Shown piece by piece: positions 46,599-56,279 of a stretch of DNA of 64,000 bases. The position numbers were made by a program, and so were the translations under genes. The stretch covers positions 21,892-85,891 of the forward strand of contig CAOKQZ010000006.1 of NCBI GenBank assembly GCA_948471055.1. Reading direction: 5' to 3'. The notes below the pieces were generated by a model, which was not told the DNA's origin, did not search any database, and saw only the letters and a list, made by a program, of their open reading frames with translations. Source of the DNA: an uncultured Clostridium sp. GTDB taxonomy: Bacteria > Bacillota > Clostridia > TANB77 > CAG-508. The stretch's first letter is position 1; the number at the start of each line of letters is the position of its first letter.

Positions 46599-48153
46599 AT
46601 TAAATAATATAAATGCAAATGTTGGTATTTATTTAAGAATCTCATTAGAAGATGGCGATAAGCAAGAAAGTAATAGTATAGAAAATCAAAGAAAGTTAAT
46701 TTATGAATACTTACGCCAAAATAATTTTGTAAATGTGCAAGAATTTATTGATGACGGTGCAACTGGAACTAATTTCAATAGAAAAGGATTTAAAGATTTA
46801 TTACGAAACATCGAAAATGGAAATATAAATACAGTTATTACAAAAGATGTCTCTCGTATAGGAAGAAATTATGTAAAAACTGGTTATTATATTGAAGACT
46901 ATTTTGTAAATAAAGGTGTTAGATATATTTCCATTTTAGATGATATTGATACATACAGTGAAGTTATTGGTAATGAACTTTTACCATTTAGAGCAATATT
47001 AAATGATATGTATTCTAAAGACATTTCCTTAAAACAAAAAAGTTCTTTAATTGAGAGAAAAAAAAGAGGTCGTTATATTGCGTGTTATGCTCCATATGGG
47101 TATAAAAAGGACAAAGATATTGTAGGAAAACTTAACATTGACGAAGAAACTTCTAAGGTGGTTAAATATATTTTCAAACTTTTTTTAGAAGGGTATGGGA
47201 CAACAACTATTGCAAGAATATTAACAAATGAGCAAATTCCTACACCTGCAATGTCCCTTAATATGAATGCTGACAAAAATTCTATTTTCTATTCTACTTG
47301 GAAACAAAATACAATAAGAAGAATATTACGAAATGAAACATATCTTGGTTATATGATACAAAATAAAGAAACTACCATTTCTCATAAAAATCCTACTAGA
47401 GTATATTTAGATGAATCTAATTATATTAAAATACCTAATCACCATTTACCTCTTGTTAGTAAAGAAGATTTTGAGAGGGTTAATCAAATCCTAGATGGTA
47501 ATAAAAGAAAGACTAATATTAAAAAAGAAAAAACTCTTTTACATGATTTTTTATATTGTCATGAGTGCCATAAAAGGTTAGCCAGAAGAGATGTTAATAA
47601 TAAAATTTACTATTTTTGTTGTACTAGAACTGCATTCCATTTATGTGATAATAGTAATCACTTATCATATTATGATATAGAAAACAAAGTATTCCAATAT
47701 CTTAAAGAATTTTTGAAGAAATATTCTGATAAAAGTTTATTAAGACAAGCCTTTATCGCTGAATATTTAAAAAATAAGACTAAAATCAAAGAATATACTG
47801 TTACACAAACTAATCTTTCTAAGGAACTACTAAAAATTAATAATAAGTTAGATGTTTTATATAATGATAAATTAAACAATGTAATATCAAGCGATATGTA
47901 TAAAAAATATTCTGTTACATTAAAAGAAGAACAAAAAACAATAGAAAGTAATCTTGCTGAAATAACTCATCTAATAGAAAACGAAGAAAATAAATTGCAA
48001 ACTCTACAAAATGATGAAGAAAAAACAAATAAACTAATCAATAAATTTTGTAACTTAAAAAATATCAATGCTGAAGTTATTAATGAATTTATTGAAAAAA
48101 TCTCTATTGATAAAAATAGAGATTTCCATATAAAATTAAAGTTTAATTTATAA
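46582..48153 (+). CDS. large serine recombinase 2
   Basis: A 523-aa serine recombinase with catalytic Ser21 (YLRISLEDGD), DDGATGTNFNRKGF, VITKDVSRIGRNY, CHECHKR zinc ribbon and C-terminal coiled coil. Same family as the preceding gene, but without a CGG site. Tandem serine recombinases are known in several Clostridium ICEs, where more than one may be needed. It ends 2 bp before the right inverted repeat. Confidence 0.93.
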   Translation: MLAYHKLNNINANVGIYLRISLEDGDKQESNSIENQRKLIYEYLRQNNFVNVQEFIDDGATGTNFNRKGFKDLLRNIENGNINTVITKDVSRIGRNYVKTGYYIEDYFVNKGVRYISILDDIDTYSEVIGNELLPFRAILNDMYSKDISLKQKSSLIERKKRGRYIACYAPYGYKKDKDIVGKLNIDEETSKVVKYIFKLFLEGYGTTTIARILTNEQIPTPAMSLNMNADKNSIFYSTWKQNTIRRILRNETYLGYMIQNKETTISHKNPTRVYLDESNYIKIPNHHLPLVSKEDFERVNQILDGNKRKTNIKKEKTLLHDFLYCHECHKRLARRDVNNKIYYFCCTRTAFHLCDNSNHLSYYDIENKVFQYLKEFLKKYSDKSLLRQAFIAEYLKNKTKIKEYTVTQTNLSKELLKINNKLDVLYNDKLNNVISSDMYKKYSVTLKEEQKTIESNLAEITHLIENEENKLQTLQNDEEKTNKLINKFCNLKNINAEVINEFIEKISIDKNRDFHIKLKFNL

Positions 48154-48154
48154 A

Positions 48155-48181
48155 TTCCTGTCATTAACTTACCGTCTCATC
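48155..48181. other. attR: right inverted-repeat arm and core TC
   Basis: TTCCTGTCATTAA (48155-48167), 12-bp spacer, core TC (48180-48181). The rejoined circle would have a 52-bp attP: 13-bp arm, 12 bp, GA, 12 bp, 13-bp arm. Confidence 0.85.
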
Positions 48182-48605
48182 ATTTCCGTGAGCGAAGCAT
48201 TAGTCCATATAATAAGTCATTCACACTTACTTTGTCTCCCGCCTTTAGCCCAAGCCTTGAGCCACCGGTTCCACCTGCCTTTTTCGAAATTTCTACTATA
48301 TCCGTTAGTTTGGCATGTTCTAACACAATGGTACCAGTCATGATTTTTGTGGTAGAAGCCATGGGGCGTTTGGTATAGCCGTTTTTTTCAGCAAGTACTT
48401 GTTTGGATTCTCGGTCGATTACGATACAGGCTCTTGCATGTAGGTTAGGAAAATGATCCACATTGGTAGAAGCATTTAAAACTTCTTCTTCAATATCGGT
48501 CGTTTCTTCATCGATTTCATCATCGGCTAATACGGTCGTGTTTTGTATCATACATAATAATCCTATTAATAGGATTATGCTTATTTTTTTCAATCTTGTT
48601 TTCAT
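48182..48605 (-). pseudogene. N-terminal part of host D-Ala-D-Ala carboxypeptidase, split by the ICE (one +1 shift)
   Basis: Signal peptide (MKTRLKKISIILLIGLL), acidic linker, then the penicillin-binding fold with SxxK motif at S84-K87 (MASTTKIMT). The frame reaches LMLRS-C-GGA-AAT-GAT, where an extra C (plus-strand G at 48188) stands before the Gly of the catalytic SGN motif. Skipping it gives SGND and then, after ICE excision, DAAVALAEYVGG of the fragment at 1-301. So this host gene needs a CGG shift even without the ICE. In the integrated state it ends a few codons inside attR. Confidence 0.9.
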
Positions 48606-48724
48606 CTTAAAAAATCACCTTTTTTATTATATTGTAAGAAATGTTTTTTTATAACTTATCAAATGATATGAATATTACAATTATATGACATTCTATGAAA
48701 TTAAGCTGATTTTTCCAATATCAA

Positions 48725-48753
48725 TTGCAAAAGATGTCAAAATAAATTATAAT
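48725..48753 (+). promoter_or_regulatory. possible promoter of the 48774 gene
   Basis: TTGCAA, 17-bp spacer, TATAAT. The leader would be very short, so the true start may lie elsewhere. The gap 48606-48773 separates the divergent carboxypeptidase gene. Confidence 0.45.
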
Positions 48754-48773
48754 AGGAGTAGGAGGGTAAAATT

Positions 48774-49763
48774 ATGGTAAGAAAGAAATGGAATAGAATA
48801 AATAGATTGTTGGTATTCGTAATTATACTTTGTATAACTATGTGTATGCATATCATCGTATTTGGAAAACAATATGAACTTTCCGAAGACGATGAATTGA
48901 ATGAAATTATTAATTACCTTGTTGATTGGCACGCTAATAATTTAAATGCAACAGCAAAAGATATGGCAGAGCAAATTCTGACAATTTGTAATAATGATCC
49001 TAAGAAAATAGAGCGTTTACAACTTAATTATATTGGTGATGTTGAATGGAATGGTGGAAGTACTGATGGTATGCACAAAGCAGCAGTTGATTTAGCAATA
49101 GATGCTGCAAAAGAAAAAAGACCTATACCAGACGGAAATGATGAGCAAAAACAAAACCTACGAAATGAAATTATTTCAATGGTTGGTATTGCTAATGATA
49201 GTAATGCTAGTATAGATCAGTTAAAAGATTTAAATTCTAAATTACATCAATATCGCTTAGATTACGGATTTGACAGTAGAGAAGACGCAGATCTTATACT
49301 TATTGCGAACCAAGTTAGAGATAACCTAAATTCAAAAGGAAATACTGATTCAACCGTTGCCGATGATGTTGATAAAAGAGAGGAAGAACGTAAAGAATAT
49401 GAAGAAGAGCAAGAAAATAAGCAACATGCTGTTTTAGGGTCTATGGATGCTTCTACTACTCATACACCAGATGAGATTATTAATGAAGGTAATCAGTTTA
49501 TTGAGCAAGCTTCTGGGACTACGATTGGTGGAGATAACTTGCAAGAGGCTTCTTCTAGTTTGTATAACATTTTGTTATCGATTGGTATTTTCTTGGCGGT
49601 TGCGATTGGAATGTACTTAGGTGTTAAATTTATGGTATCTACTGCAGAAGATAAGGCAAAGGTAAAAGAGGCTTTAATTCCTTATATTGCTGGATGTGTT
49701 GTTATTTTCTCAGCTTTCATTATTTGGAAATTCGCAATCTTATTACTTAACGGAATTGCTTAG
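48774..49763 (+). CDS. secreted protein with C-terminal VirB2/TrbC-like pilin domain
   Basis: A 329-aa protein. N-terminal membrane helix or signal peptide (residues 12-31), a helical acidic region, a charged coiled segment (REEERKEYEEEQENKQ), then a two-helix pilin-type end: LSIGIFLAVAIGMYLGVKFMVSTAEDKAKVKEAL... The loop (xSxxEKAxxKxxxxPY) is shared with the small pilins at 62551 and 63105. It may be a special tip or bridge subunit of the host locus. Confidence 0.7.
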   Translation: MVRKKWNRINRLLVFVIILCITMCMHIIVFGKQYELSEDDELNEIINYLVDWHANNLNATAKDMAEQILTICNNDPKKIERLQLNYIGDVEWNGGSTDGMHKAAVDLAIDAAKEKRPIPDGNDEQKQNLRNEIISMVGIANDSNASIDQLKDLNSKLHQYRLDYGFDSREDADLILIANQVRDNLNSKGNTDSTVADDVDKREEERKEYEEEQENKQHAVLGSMDASTTHTPDEIINEGNQFIEQASGTTIGGDNLQEASSSLYNILLSIGIFLAVAIGMYLGVKFMVSTAEDKAKVKEALIPYIAGCVVIFSAFIIWKFAILLLNGIA

Positions 49764-49764
49764 A

Positions 49765-49807
49765 TTGAGGCATGTAAAAAACACCCTTCGGGTGTTTTTT
49801 ACATGCC
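49765..49807. terminator. 20-bp bidirectional terminator
   Basis: GAGGCATGTAAAAAACACCC (49765-49784), loop TTC, and its exact complement (49788-49807). It separates the convergent genes at 48774 and 49799. Confidence 0.92.
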
Positions 49808-51007
49808 TCTTGCTTGTTCATTTACTTCGTCTTCTGCACGTTCAATGCTTTTCTCGATTGGTTCTCCATCTTTTCTTTCTTGTTCTAGTACTCTCTTAAA
49901 TCCTTCTTCTGACATTTTGCAACGTTTTGCAGCATCTTTAATTAGTGTTTCTTCGTATTCTAGTGTGGTATCTCGGTTATCGTTATTTTCATTATCATCA
50001 ATATTTTCTAAGGTGGTTTCTTCTTGGCTTTCTAGTATCTTTTCTGCTTTTTCGATGTTATCGCTTACCCCTGGATTTCTTGTTTTCTCGGCATATTCTT
50101 GTACTTCTTTATCGGTTCTCTTTTGGTTGGTATTTTTTAGGTTAACTGGTACACTTGTGTATTCGTTATCTCTTGATCTTCTAACATAAGCAACTTTTGG
50201 AATTCCTGCTTCCATATCTACGGAAAATCCTTCGTTTCCATTTTGCTCGTTTGTACCATGTACAATTTGAACTAAATGGAGTACGTCATCTTTTCTAACT
50301 TCTCCGTTTGCTCCTACTTCGGTGATTTCTTTTATTGGATTAGTTCCTTCTACCGTTTTTAATGATTCGACTGCTACTTCTTGTCCGTCTTTATTTATGC
50401 CATAGAATTCAAATCTAGTAGCATCGATTCTTCGTATTTTAACCGTTTCTAGCTGTTTTTCTTTTACTTCTGGAACTAAATCGGCAAAGGTTCTATCTAC
50501 TGTTACCTTCTTATTTATATCAATTTCAATATCATTTGAGCTTCCTTTTTTTACTCCATTTTCCTCATTATCATCTTGTTTGCTACTATCTTCTTTTTCT
50601 TCCTCTTCTAAGACGTTCTTACTCTTGTTTGTAATACCCTTTTTAAATATTTCTCTTTCATTTTCGTTACTCATTTCCATCTCTTCTAGTTCTTTTAAAG
50701 AAATAGGCGCCGTATCGCGAAGTTTGATTAAAATGAGTAATTCTTTATCGAAAAAACCTTCTCTCATTTGAACATGATTGTCTTTATCAATATCTGCTAT
50801 TACCGTATCACCTATTTGTAATTCTCGTTTTATTTCCCCATTTACTTCTTTTTCTACTAAAAATAAAGGATACTCTTTTCCTTCTATTTCGTCAAAGGTA
50901 ATGTCTTTATAATACTGTATGTCTTGTATGTTGCATTGCTCGCCTTGTTCCATTGCTCGTTTTTCTAATTCTTCTTTTAAGATTTCTAATTGTTCTATTA
51001 ATTCCAT
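49799..51007 (-). CDS. 402-aa acidic cytoplasmic protein, last gene of the host T4SS operon
   Basis: Very acidic and Lys/Glu-rich, with no signal peptide or membrane helix. It has a central beta-rich part (DATRFEFYGINKDGQEVAVESL, GFSVDMEAGIPKVAYV) and a helical end. No known domain. A chaperone, effector or regulator of the secretion locus is possible. A short leader between it and the previous gene (51008-51198) holds a GTCCA/TGGAC hairpin and an AGCCC/GGGCT pair. Confidence 0.5.
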   Translation of the reverse strand: MELIEQLEILKEELEKRAMEQGEQCNIQDIQYYKDITFDEIEGKEYPLFLVEKEVNGEIKRELQIGDTVIADIDKDNHVQMREGFFDKELLILIKLRDTAPISLKELEEMEMSNENEREIFKKGITNKSKNVLEEEEKEDSSKQDDNEENGVKKGSSNDIEIDINKKVTVDRTFADLVPEVKEKQLETVKIRRIDATRFEFYGINKDGQEVAVESLKTVEGTNPIKEITEVGANGEVRKDDVLHLVQIVHGTNEQNGNEGFSVDMEAGIPKVAYVRRSRDNEYTSVPVNLKNTNQKRTDKEVQEYAEKTRNPGVSDNIEKAEKILESQEETTLENIDDNENNDNRDTTLEYEETLIKDAAKRCKMSEEGFKRVLEQERKDGEPIEKSIERAEDEVNEQARGM

Positions 51008-51198
51008 ATTTTTCTCCTTTTTAAAAACCCCCAGTCCACTTCGTGGACAGCCCCCTTGTTAAATGGGCTTTCTTGCAAGCCTTTGTAAGTCTTTTGCAAT
51101 AAAATTAGTTTAACACTTATTTCTTAAATTGTAAATATTACATTTTTGTCATATTTCGTGAAATCACCCTAAAGTAAAGGGGCGTTTTTTATGCTTCT

Positions 51199-52410
51199 TT
51201 ACATTTCGAATGATAATTCGAAATTTGTGCCTTCTCCTAGTTTTACAATAAAGGTTTTTTCCTCTTCCTCAGCTGCTATGCTTAGGCTTTCTTTATATGG
51301 AACGGTTATTAAATAAATATTTCCTTCTGTTTTTATGCTCATTCTTCCTATAATGTTATTTTCAAAAAAGGTTTCATTCATATAGTTGGTAAACGCCTCT
51401 ACAGTAGGAAAATTTTTATTTTTAAATTCGGTATTTAAATACCCATATACCGTTTGATAATCCTTCTGGTTAATTAGTTTCATTACCTTTTCTACATTAG
51501 ATGTTGCCTTTTGTTCATTGGTTAACCCTGCATATTGTTTTTGTTGTTCAGTGGATAGTACGGTATGGTTATCTAGTGTAATGGTATACTCATAAATTCC
51601 AGTTTCTTTTAATTCATATTGATGATTATAATTATCCACAAATGTATATCTTATTATTTCTCCCTCTTGTTTTACCCCATGTTTTACAATATTTGCATCT
51701 TGAAGTGTTTCAAGATTATTTTGAATATATGTTTTATATTGTTCTAAATTATTATGAAATTTTTCTTTTTTATAGGTAGTATCTAACAAAGCGAATGCCT
51801 CTTGGGGTTGATTGATTGCTTTAAATTTGTAATCGTCAAAATATCTTTTAATCACTTGTAAATCAGATATTTTCTTTTGTTGTATTTCATTATAGGCATT
51901 TACTTTAATTGAATTATTTTGACGATATTCTTCATTAATATTATTATTCTTTGCATTTTCAAATTCTTGTTTTGATGATGCAATCATCTCATAAGTATTA
52001 TTGGTATAGTCTAAATTCATGACTAAATAACATTCTTCCTGAGAGTTTCTACCTCTTGCTAGCCCTTCTATAAATACTGTTATATTATTAATTTTGTCTA
52101 GTACATACATCTGTTTTGCTACAAATACATTGTTTGCATTGTTTTTTAGTTGTATTTCTCCACTTGGTGAAATTGCTGATTTTTCCATATTATTATCTGT
52201 TTCATAGTTAAAATAGGTCTTTACCATATCTTCTATTTGAAAGAACAGCGCCTTACTACTTAATTTTTCTGTTGCTTGAAAAGCCAAAGTTGGAGGATTT
52301 TCTTCTTTTATGACTGTTTGTTTTCTAAGCATTAACAAAGAAAATAAAACAATGATAATGCCAATTACTAAAATTACAATTATAAGAAATATTTTTTTAT
52401 AATTTTCCAT
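51199..52410 (-). CDS. membrane-anchored NTF2-like/VirB8-TcpC-like protein
   Basis: A 403-aa protein. N-terminal membrane helix (residues 8-28), then two extracytoplasmic domains; the second and third thirds (VIKRYFDDYKFKAINQPQEAFALLD and VEKVMKLINQKDYQTVYGYLN) look like repeated NTF2-like folds, as in VirB8/TcpC. It lies after the wall hydrolase in the host operon. Confidence 0.6.
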   Translation of the reverse strand: MENYKKIFLIIVILVIGIIIVLFSLLMLRKQTVIKEENPPTLAFQATEKLSSKALFFQIEDMVKTYFNYETDNNMEKSAISPSGEIQLKNNANNVFVAKQMYVLDKINNITVFIEGLARGRNSQEECYLVMNLDYTNNTYEMIASSKQEFENAKNNNINEEYRQNNSIKVNAYNEIQQKKISDLQVIKRYFDDYKFKAINQPQEAFALLDTTYKKEKFHNNLEQYKTYIQNNLETLQDANIVKHGVKQEGEIIRYTFVDNYNHQYELKETGIYEYTITLDNHTVLSTEQQKQYAGLTNEQKATSNVEKVMKLINQKDYQTVYGYLNTEFKNKNFPTVEAFTNYMNETFFENNIIGRMSIKTEGNIYLITVPYKESLSIAAEEEEKTFIVKLGEGTNFELSFEM

Positions 52411-52424
52411 TTTTGCTTATCCTC

Positions 52425-55249
52425 CTAACGACTAATATACAATACTTTTTTATTACTTTCAAATACTTTATCAATAGAATATGCTCCCGTTTTTGTACTA
52501 CTTCCAACATTGGAAACATATACTTGGTCTCCTCCTAATGCTTCTAATACTGGAAAATAGTGTCCTGATGAACTCGTCCAATATCCTCCTGCATTAATAA
52601 TTACTGGATTACCTGTATTTAAGTGATCTAATATTTCTTGTTTACTTGTTTGATTTACTGTTTTTACTTCACATTTCAATCCATACGATTCTATCAAGTC
52701 TTTTAGATTCACACCACTTGGATATCGAGTTCGAATATCCTCTGGATTAACATCTATGCCAAATCCACTTAATGTAACTGCTACACTTGTTATGGAACAT
52801 CCAGAATTATGCATAGTACCTCCCATAAAATAGTTTCCTTCCCATGGTCCAGCATATTGCAAGTATTCTACATATGTTTTACCATCTGCCGTTGTATATG
52901 TTCCTCTATACCCATCTCCTCCTGCACCAGTAATTCCTCCTCCTACTGGTGCTTCTATATACGGACTAATATCAATTCCAACTGCCTCATAAAATCTTGA
53001 CATTTGTGCTAATGTTGCTTCTATCCAATCATCCGCTTGTGTTGGGTGTTCGGCTGTGTTTGGACAATATACTTGTCCAATATCTCCAACTGTATATTTT
53101 CCTTGTGTATAATAATAACTTCCTTCTGCAATATTCGAACCAAAAGCACCAATTCCATCATGTATTGTAGGAAAAATTCTCCAATGATAAACCGTTCCTT
53201 TTTTACTAACAGTAGTATGAGCATTAGCACTACTTGTTGTAGTAATATTAAACCAGTTATTACATCCATCTATTGCGTGGCCTGCTCTTCCTGCACTGGT
53301 TTCGGTAATGGAGACCGATGCTGCAAAAATAGCATTTACTTTATATTTTTCTTGCATATCTAAGAATGCCTGTGCATTTTCTACCAACTTGTCACTTTTT
53401 GAATATCCACCTGCTAATGCTTTTTTTAGGGTTTCTAAATCCTTAATAAATAAGCTTTCATCATGTACATCAAAATTTCCTACATAGCTTCCTTCTACAT
53501 CTATAAACTCAAATGGCTTGTACATATCGGTAAAGGCATAGGTAGAAAATGTACTTTCATCTAAATATTCTCCATTTAGATATATTTTTAACATTGCTTT
53601 TAATAATTCGGCATGTTTTTGGGTGGTAACACTTTGTTCTAATCTTTCTAATAAATCTTGTTGTGCTGTTACAATATTCATAACTGGCCTGTCGTTTTCT
53701 TCGGAACTGCCAAACTGCTTATATCTTACAATTTTTCCGAGGTAGTCCTTGTCCTGTTGGTAGATATGGCGCTCCTTTTACATACTTGCCTGTTTCATTG
53801 CTCCATAGTCCCATAAACTCGGATGGTAAAATTTTGGTAATCGTATCACCAGATTTTACCCATTCTCTTTTTATTATTTCGGTAAAGAAATATTCACTTC
53901 TGTTCGTATCCCAACTTCCATGGTCTCCTGGGTCATCTTCGTCTGGTAAGTCATGGGTTTCTCCCTCTTCTCCATATGGGTATTCTAGTGTGATTTGCAT
54001 TTCGTAATTGGTTTGTTGTTCAATAACCCATGTTTTTGCTTTGGTAACCGTAGCTTTTACGTTATCGGTTTCAATAATGGTTTCTGTGGTTTCATCTACT
54101 TCAAATTCATGTAATTGCCATTCTCTATGTAAAACACCTGTAACGGTTTCACCAGATGTTCCTACTGTTTCAAATCTCCATTCATGCCTATCTGCTTTGT
54201 AATTATACACATTCGTATTGGTTGTAAATTGGTCAAAAATGGTGAATTCAATTTCACTTTGCTTTGACATAAGTTCTGCTACTGCTGATACATAGTCTGC
54301 ATTATGTGTTACTAATTGTAAATTAAGTAGGAATAAAAAGGGAACTGTATATTGAGCTACCATATCTCGATATGGTATTTTGACTTCGGATATGGTATAT
54401 TCTCCTTCTGTATTCACTAAATTTCCATGGCTATACTTATTTACTGTTTTTTTATATGGTTTTATAATACACAAATTCCAATTTTCATCTAATGTATAAT
54501 AGTTCATCATTTCATCTTTTACCGCACTATCATGCGTTTTTAGCATTTCTTGAAATTGGTCATATCCGATAAAAATTAAATCTTTCGCTTCTTTTTGTGC
54601 TTCTTCTTCTGTTTTGGCTGTTTGTCTTTTTACTTTAATAATCCCTTTTACTTCCTCATCGCTACCTTCAATGTAAGGAAATTCTCCTGCTAACGAGGCG
54701 GTAATAAATTTATATAGATACTCGGTTGCTTGTGTATACGGGTCGGTGTCTTGGTAAATAATTTCAGTTTCTCCAGATACAGTATTTTGTGTTGCTATCT
54801 TATAATTGCCATCATCTCCAAAGCCTAAGTCATTTAAATCGATTCCACTTTGGTTTAATTCTTTTACAATGTTTTCCATGAATAATTGTTTATTAAAACG
54901 AATTCCGTTTTCATCCATGGTACAATATTCTTTTACTGCTTGATACGTTACGGTATCTGTATCTTCTACGATTGCATCATCTAAAAAACTATCTACTCCT
55001 GCAATAATAATAAAAACGATAATTAAAATTGCTACCACAATAAGCACTGGCACAATATGGGTAGCAATAAAAATTGCTACTTTTTTGGCCGTTTCTGCCA
55101 ACAGTTTTAATGCCTTTTTTCCTGCTTCTTTTCCTAATTTCTTTAAACCTTTTTTTCCTAAGTTTCCGAACATAGTGCATTCCTTTGCCTGCTAGTTGTT
55201 CGGCTAGGTCTTTATCTTCTTGTCCTCCATTTTGATTTTCTTCGTCCAT
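52425..55249 (-). CDS. VirB1-like bifunctional wall hydrolase (two +1 shifts)
   Basis: Rebuilt as 940 aa with two skipped coding Cs (plus-strand G at 55168, V-G-N, and 53739, P-G-K). A glycine/lysine amphipathic start (LGKKGLKKLGKEAGKKAL), one membrane helix, an extended region, then a glucosaminidase-like domain (FAASVSITETSAGRAGH, TIHDGIGAFGSNI) and a C39-like cysteine peptidase (NSGCSITSVAVTLSGFGI; His in SSGHYFPVLEAL). Without shifting the anchor, the middle and the enzyme domains are three separate frames. It would open the wall for the host T4SS. Confidence 0.85.
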
Positions 55250-55279
55250 ATGTCACCCCCCTTTTTGCCTTTTATTTTC

Positions 55280-56252
55280 TTACATTTGAATGGTAAGTGT
55301 TGTTCGATTGGTGTATTGTTTTTTATCTTGTGCTTGCTCGTATTCTTCATAATTGGTAATGATATCACTAAATACCATTTTTCTCATGACGGCTTGATTT
55401 GAGTATATTTTATTAAAACGAATGGTGATTGTTTTGGTTTTATTTGATTCTACTATCATATCATGCTTATCGACTTCATATAAAAAGGCATAATACTTGC
55501 TATCGTTTGATCCTACTACATAGGTAGAACGTAGATTTTCCCCGTGTATCTAATAAAATGGTATGTGTGCTTGTGTTTTCTATTTTTACATCATAGGTTT
55601 CATATTCTTTGTAAATGTCTTTACAAAGCACGGTTATGGCTATTCCATTTACTTGGTCTTTGGCGTCCATTTGTTGCTTTCCGATATAACCATTAATATT
55701 TAGTTTGTTTGTGGTTCCTTTTTTTACAATGGTGTAATAGTCTTCTATGGCATTTTCCGAAGAAGTAATTTTTCCGCTTGATAGCATGTCTTCCATGATT
55801 TTTACTTGATAGGTATTCATATAAGAGTTCATCCATGCTTGCATGGTTACCATTTTTTTAGTAGTAAATATTTTTTCTACATAATTTTTGGCAAAATATT
55901 GGATGTTTGAGGAAAAGACCTCTTCTTTACATTCATCGGATAATAAGGCATACGCTTTTTCAATTTCTTTATTATTACAATAGGTAATAAAGGTTTCAAT
56001 TAATTTTGTATTATTTTCTTGTTGCTCTTTATTCACTTCTGTTCCAGAAATAACTGGTTTTGTGGAAGTATCTACTTTGGGCTGTGTAACCGCCACATTT
56101 TGTATTTCATTTTTTGGTTTTAGTTTTTCCTTGGCATTTTCGTTTAAGAAACGAATTAAATACAAAGCGAGGATAATCGCAAAGATTACTACAAATATAA
56201 CATATCGGTTTTCATAGATACTTCTTCTTATGTTACTATTTTTAATAATCAT
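55280..56252 (-). CDS. VirB8/NTF2-like membrane protein (one +1 shift)
   Basis: Rebuilt as 323 aa with a skipped coding C (plus-strand G at 55544, T-G-E, a GGG codon). N-terminal membrane helix (residues 18-36), then an NTF2-like domain (FITYCNNKEIEKAYALLSDECKEE) and a beta-rich C-terminal domain that continues through the shift (TYVVGSNDSKYYAFLY, KTITIRFNKIY) and ends TIQM. VirB8-type proteins bridge the inner membrane and the wall side. Confidence 0.75.
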
Positions 56253-56279
56253 GGTATTATCCTCCTAAGTTTAGCTATT

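Larger units (their letters stand above)
302..48181. mobile_element. integrative conjugative element (about 47.9 kb) inserted in a carboxypeptidase gene
   Basis: The ends are set by 13-bp inverted repeats, TTAATGACAGGAA at 316-328 and its complement at 48155-48167. Each lies exactly 12 bp from a TC dinucleotide (302-303 and 48180-48181). Joining base 301 to TC and 48182 restores an open D-Ala-D-Ala carboxypeptidase frame through the SGNDAA motif. Two serine recombinases lie at the right end. Inside are all parts of a Gram-positive conjugation machine: pilin, PrgI-like protein, VirB4, VirB6, wall hydrolase and VirD4. There is also a replication operon, regulators and cargo. The element looks dead if CGG is read normally, but complete if CGGN is read as Gly. 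The boundary call is inference from sequence, with very good internal consistency. Confidence 0.93.

Noticed and set aside
49803..50771. Open plus-strand frames opposite the acidic 402-aa gene
   Set aside because: Ser/Leu-rich complements of Glu/Asp/Lys codons, no ribosome sites, and they cross the terminator arm.
1833..55544. Homopolymer or base-calling errors as cause of the 33 breaks
   Set aside because: They are not in homopolymers, always add C before GG, and always in the Gly codon phase. Random errors would also hit the other two phases and other bases. Reads would still be the final check.
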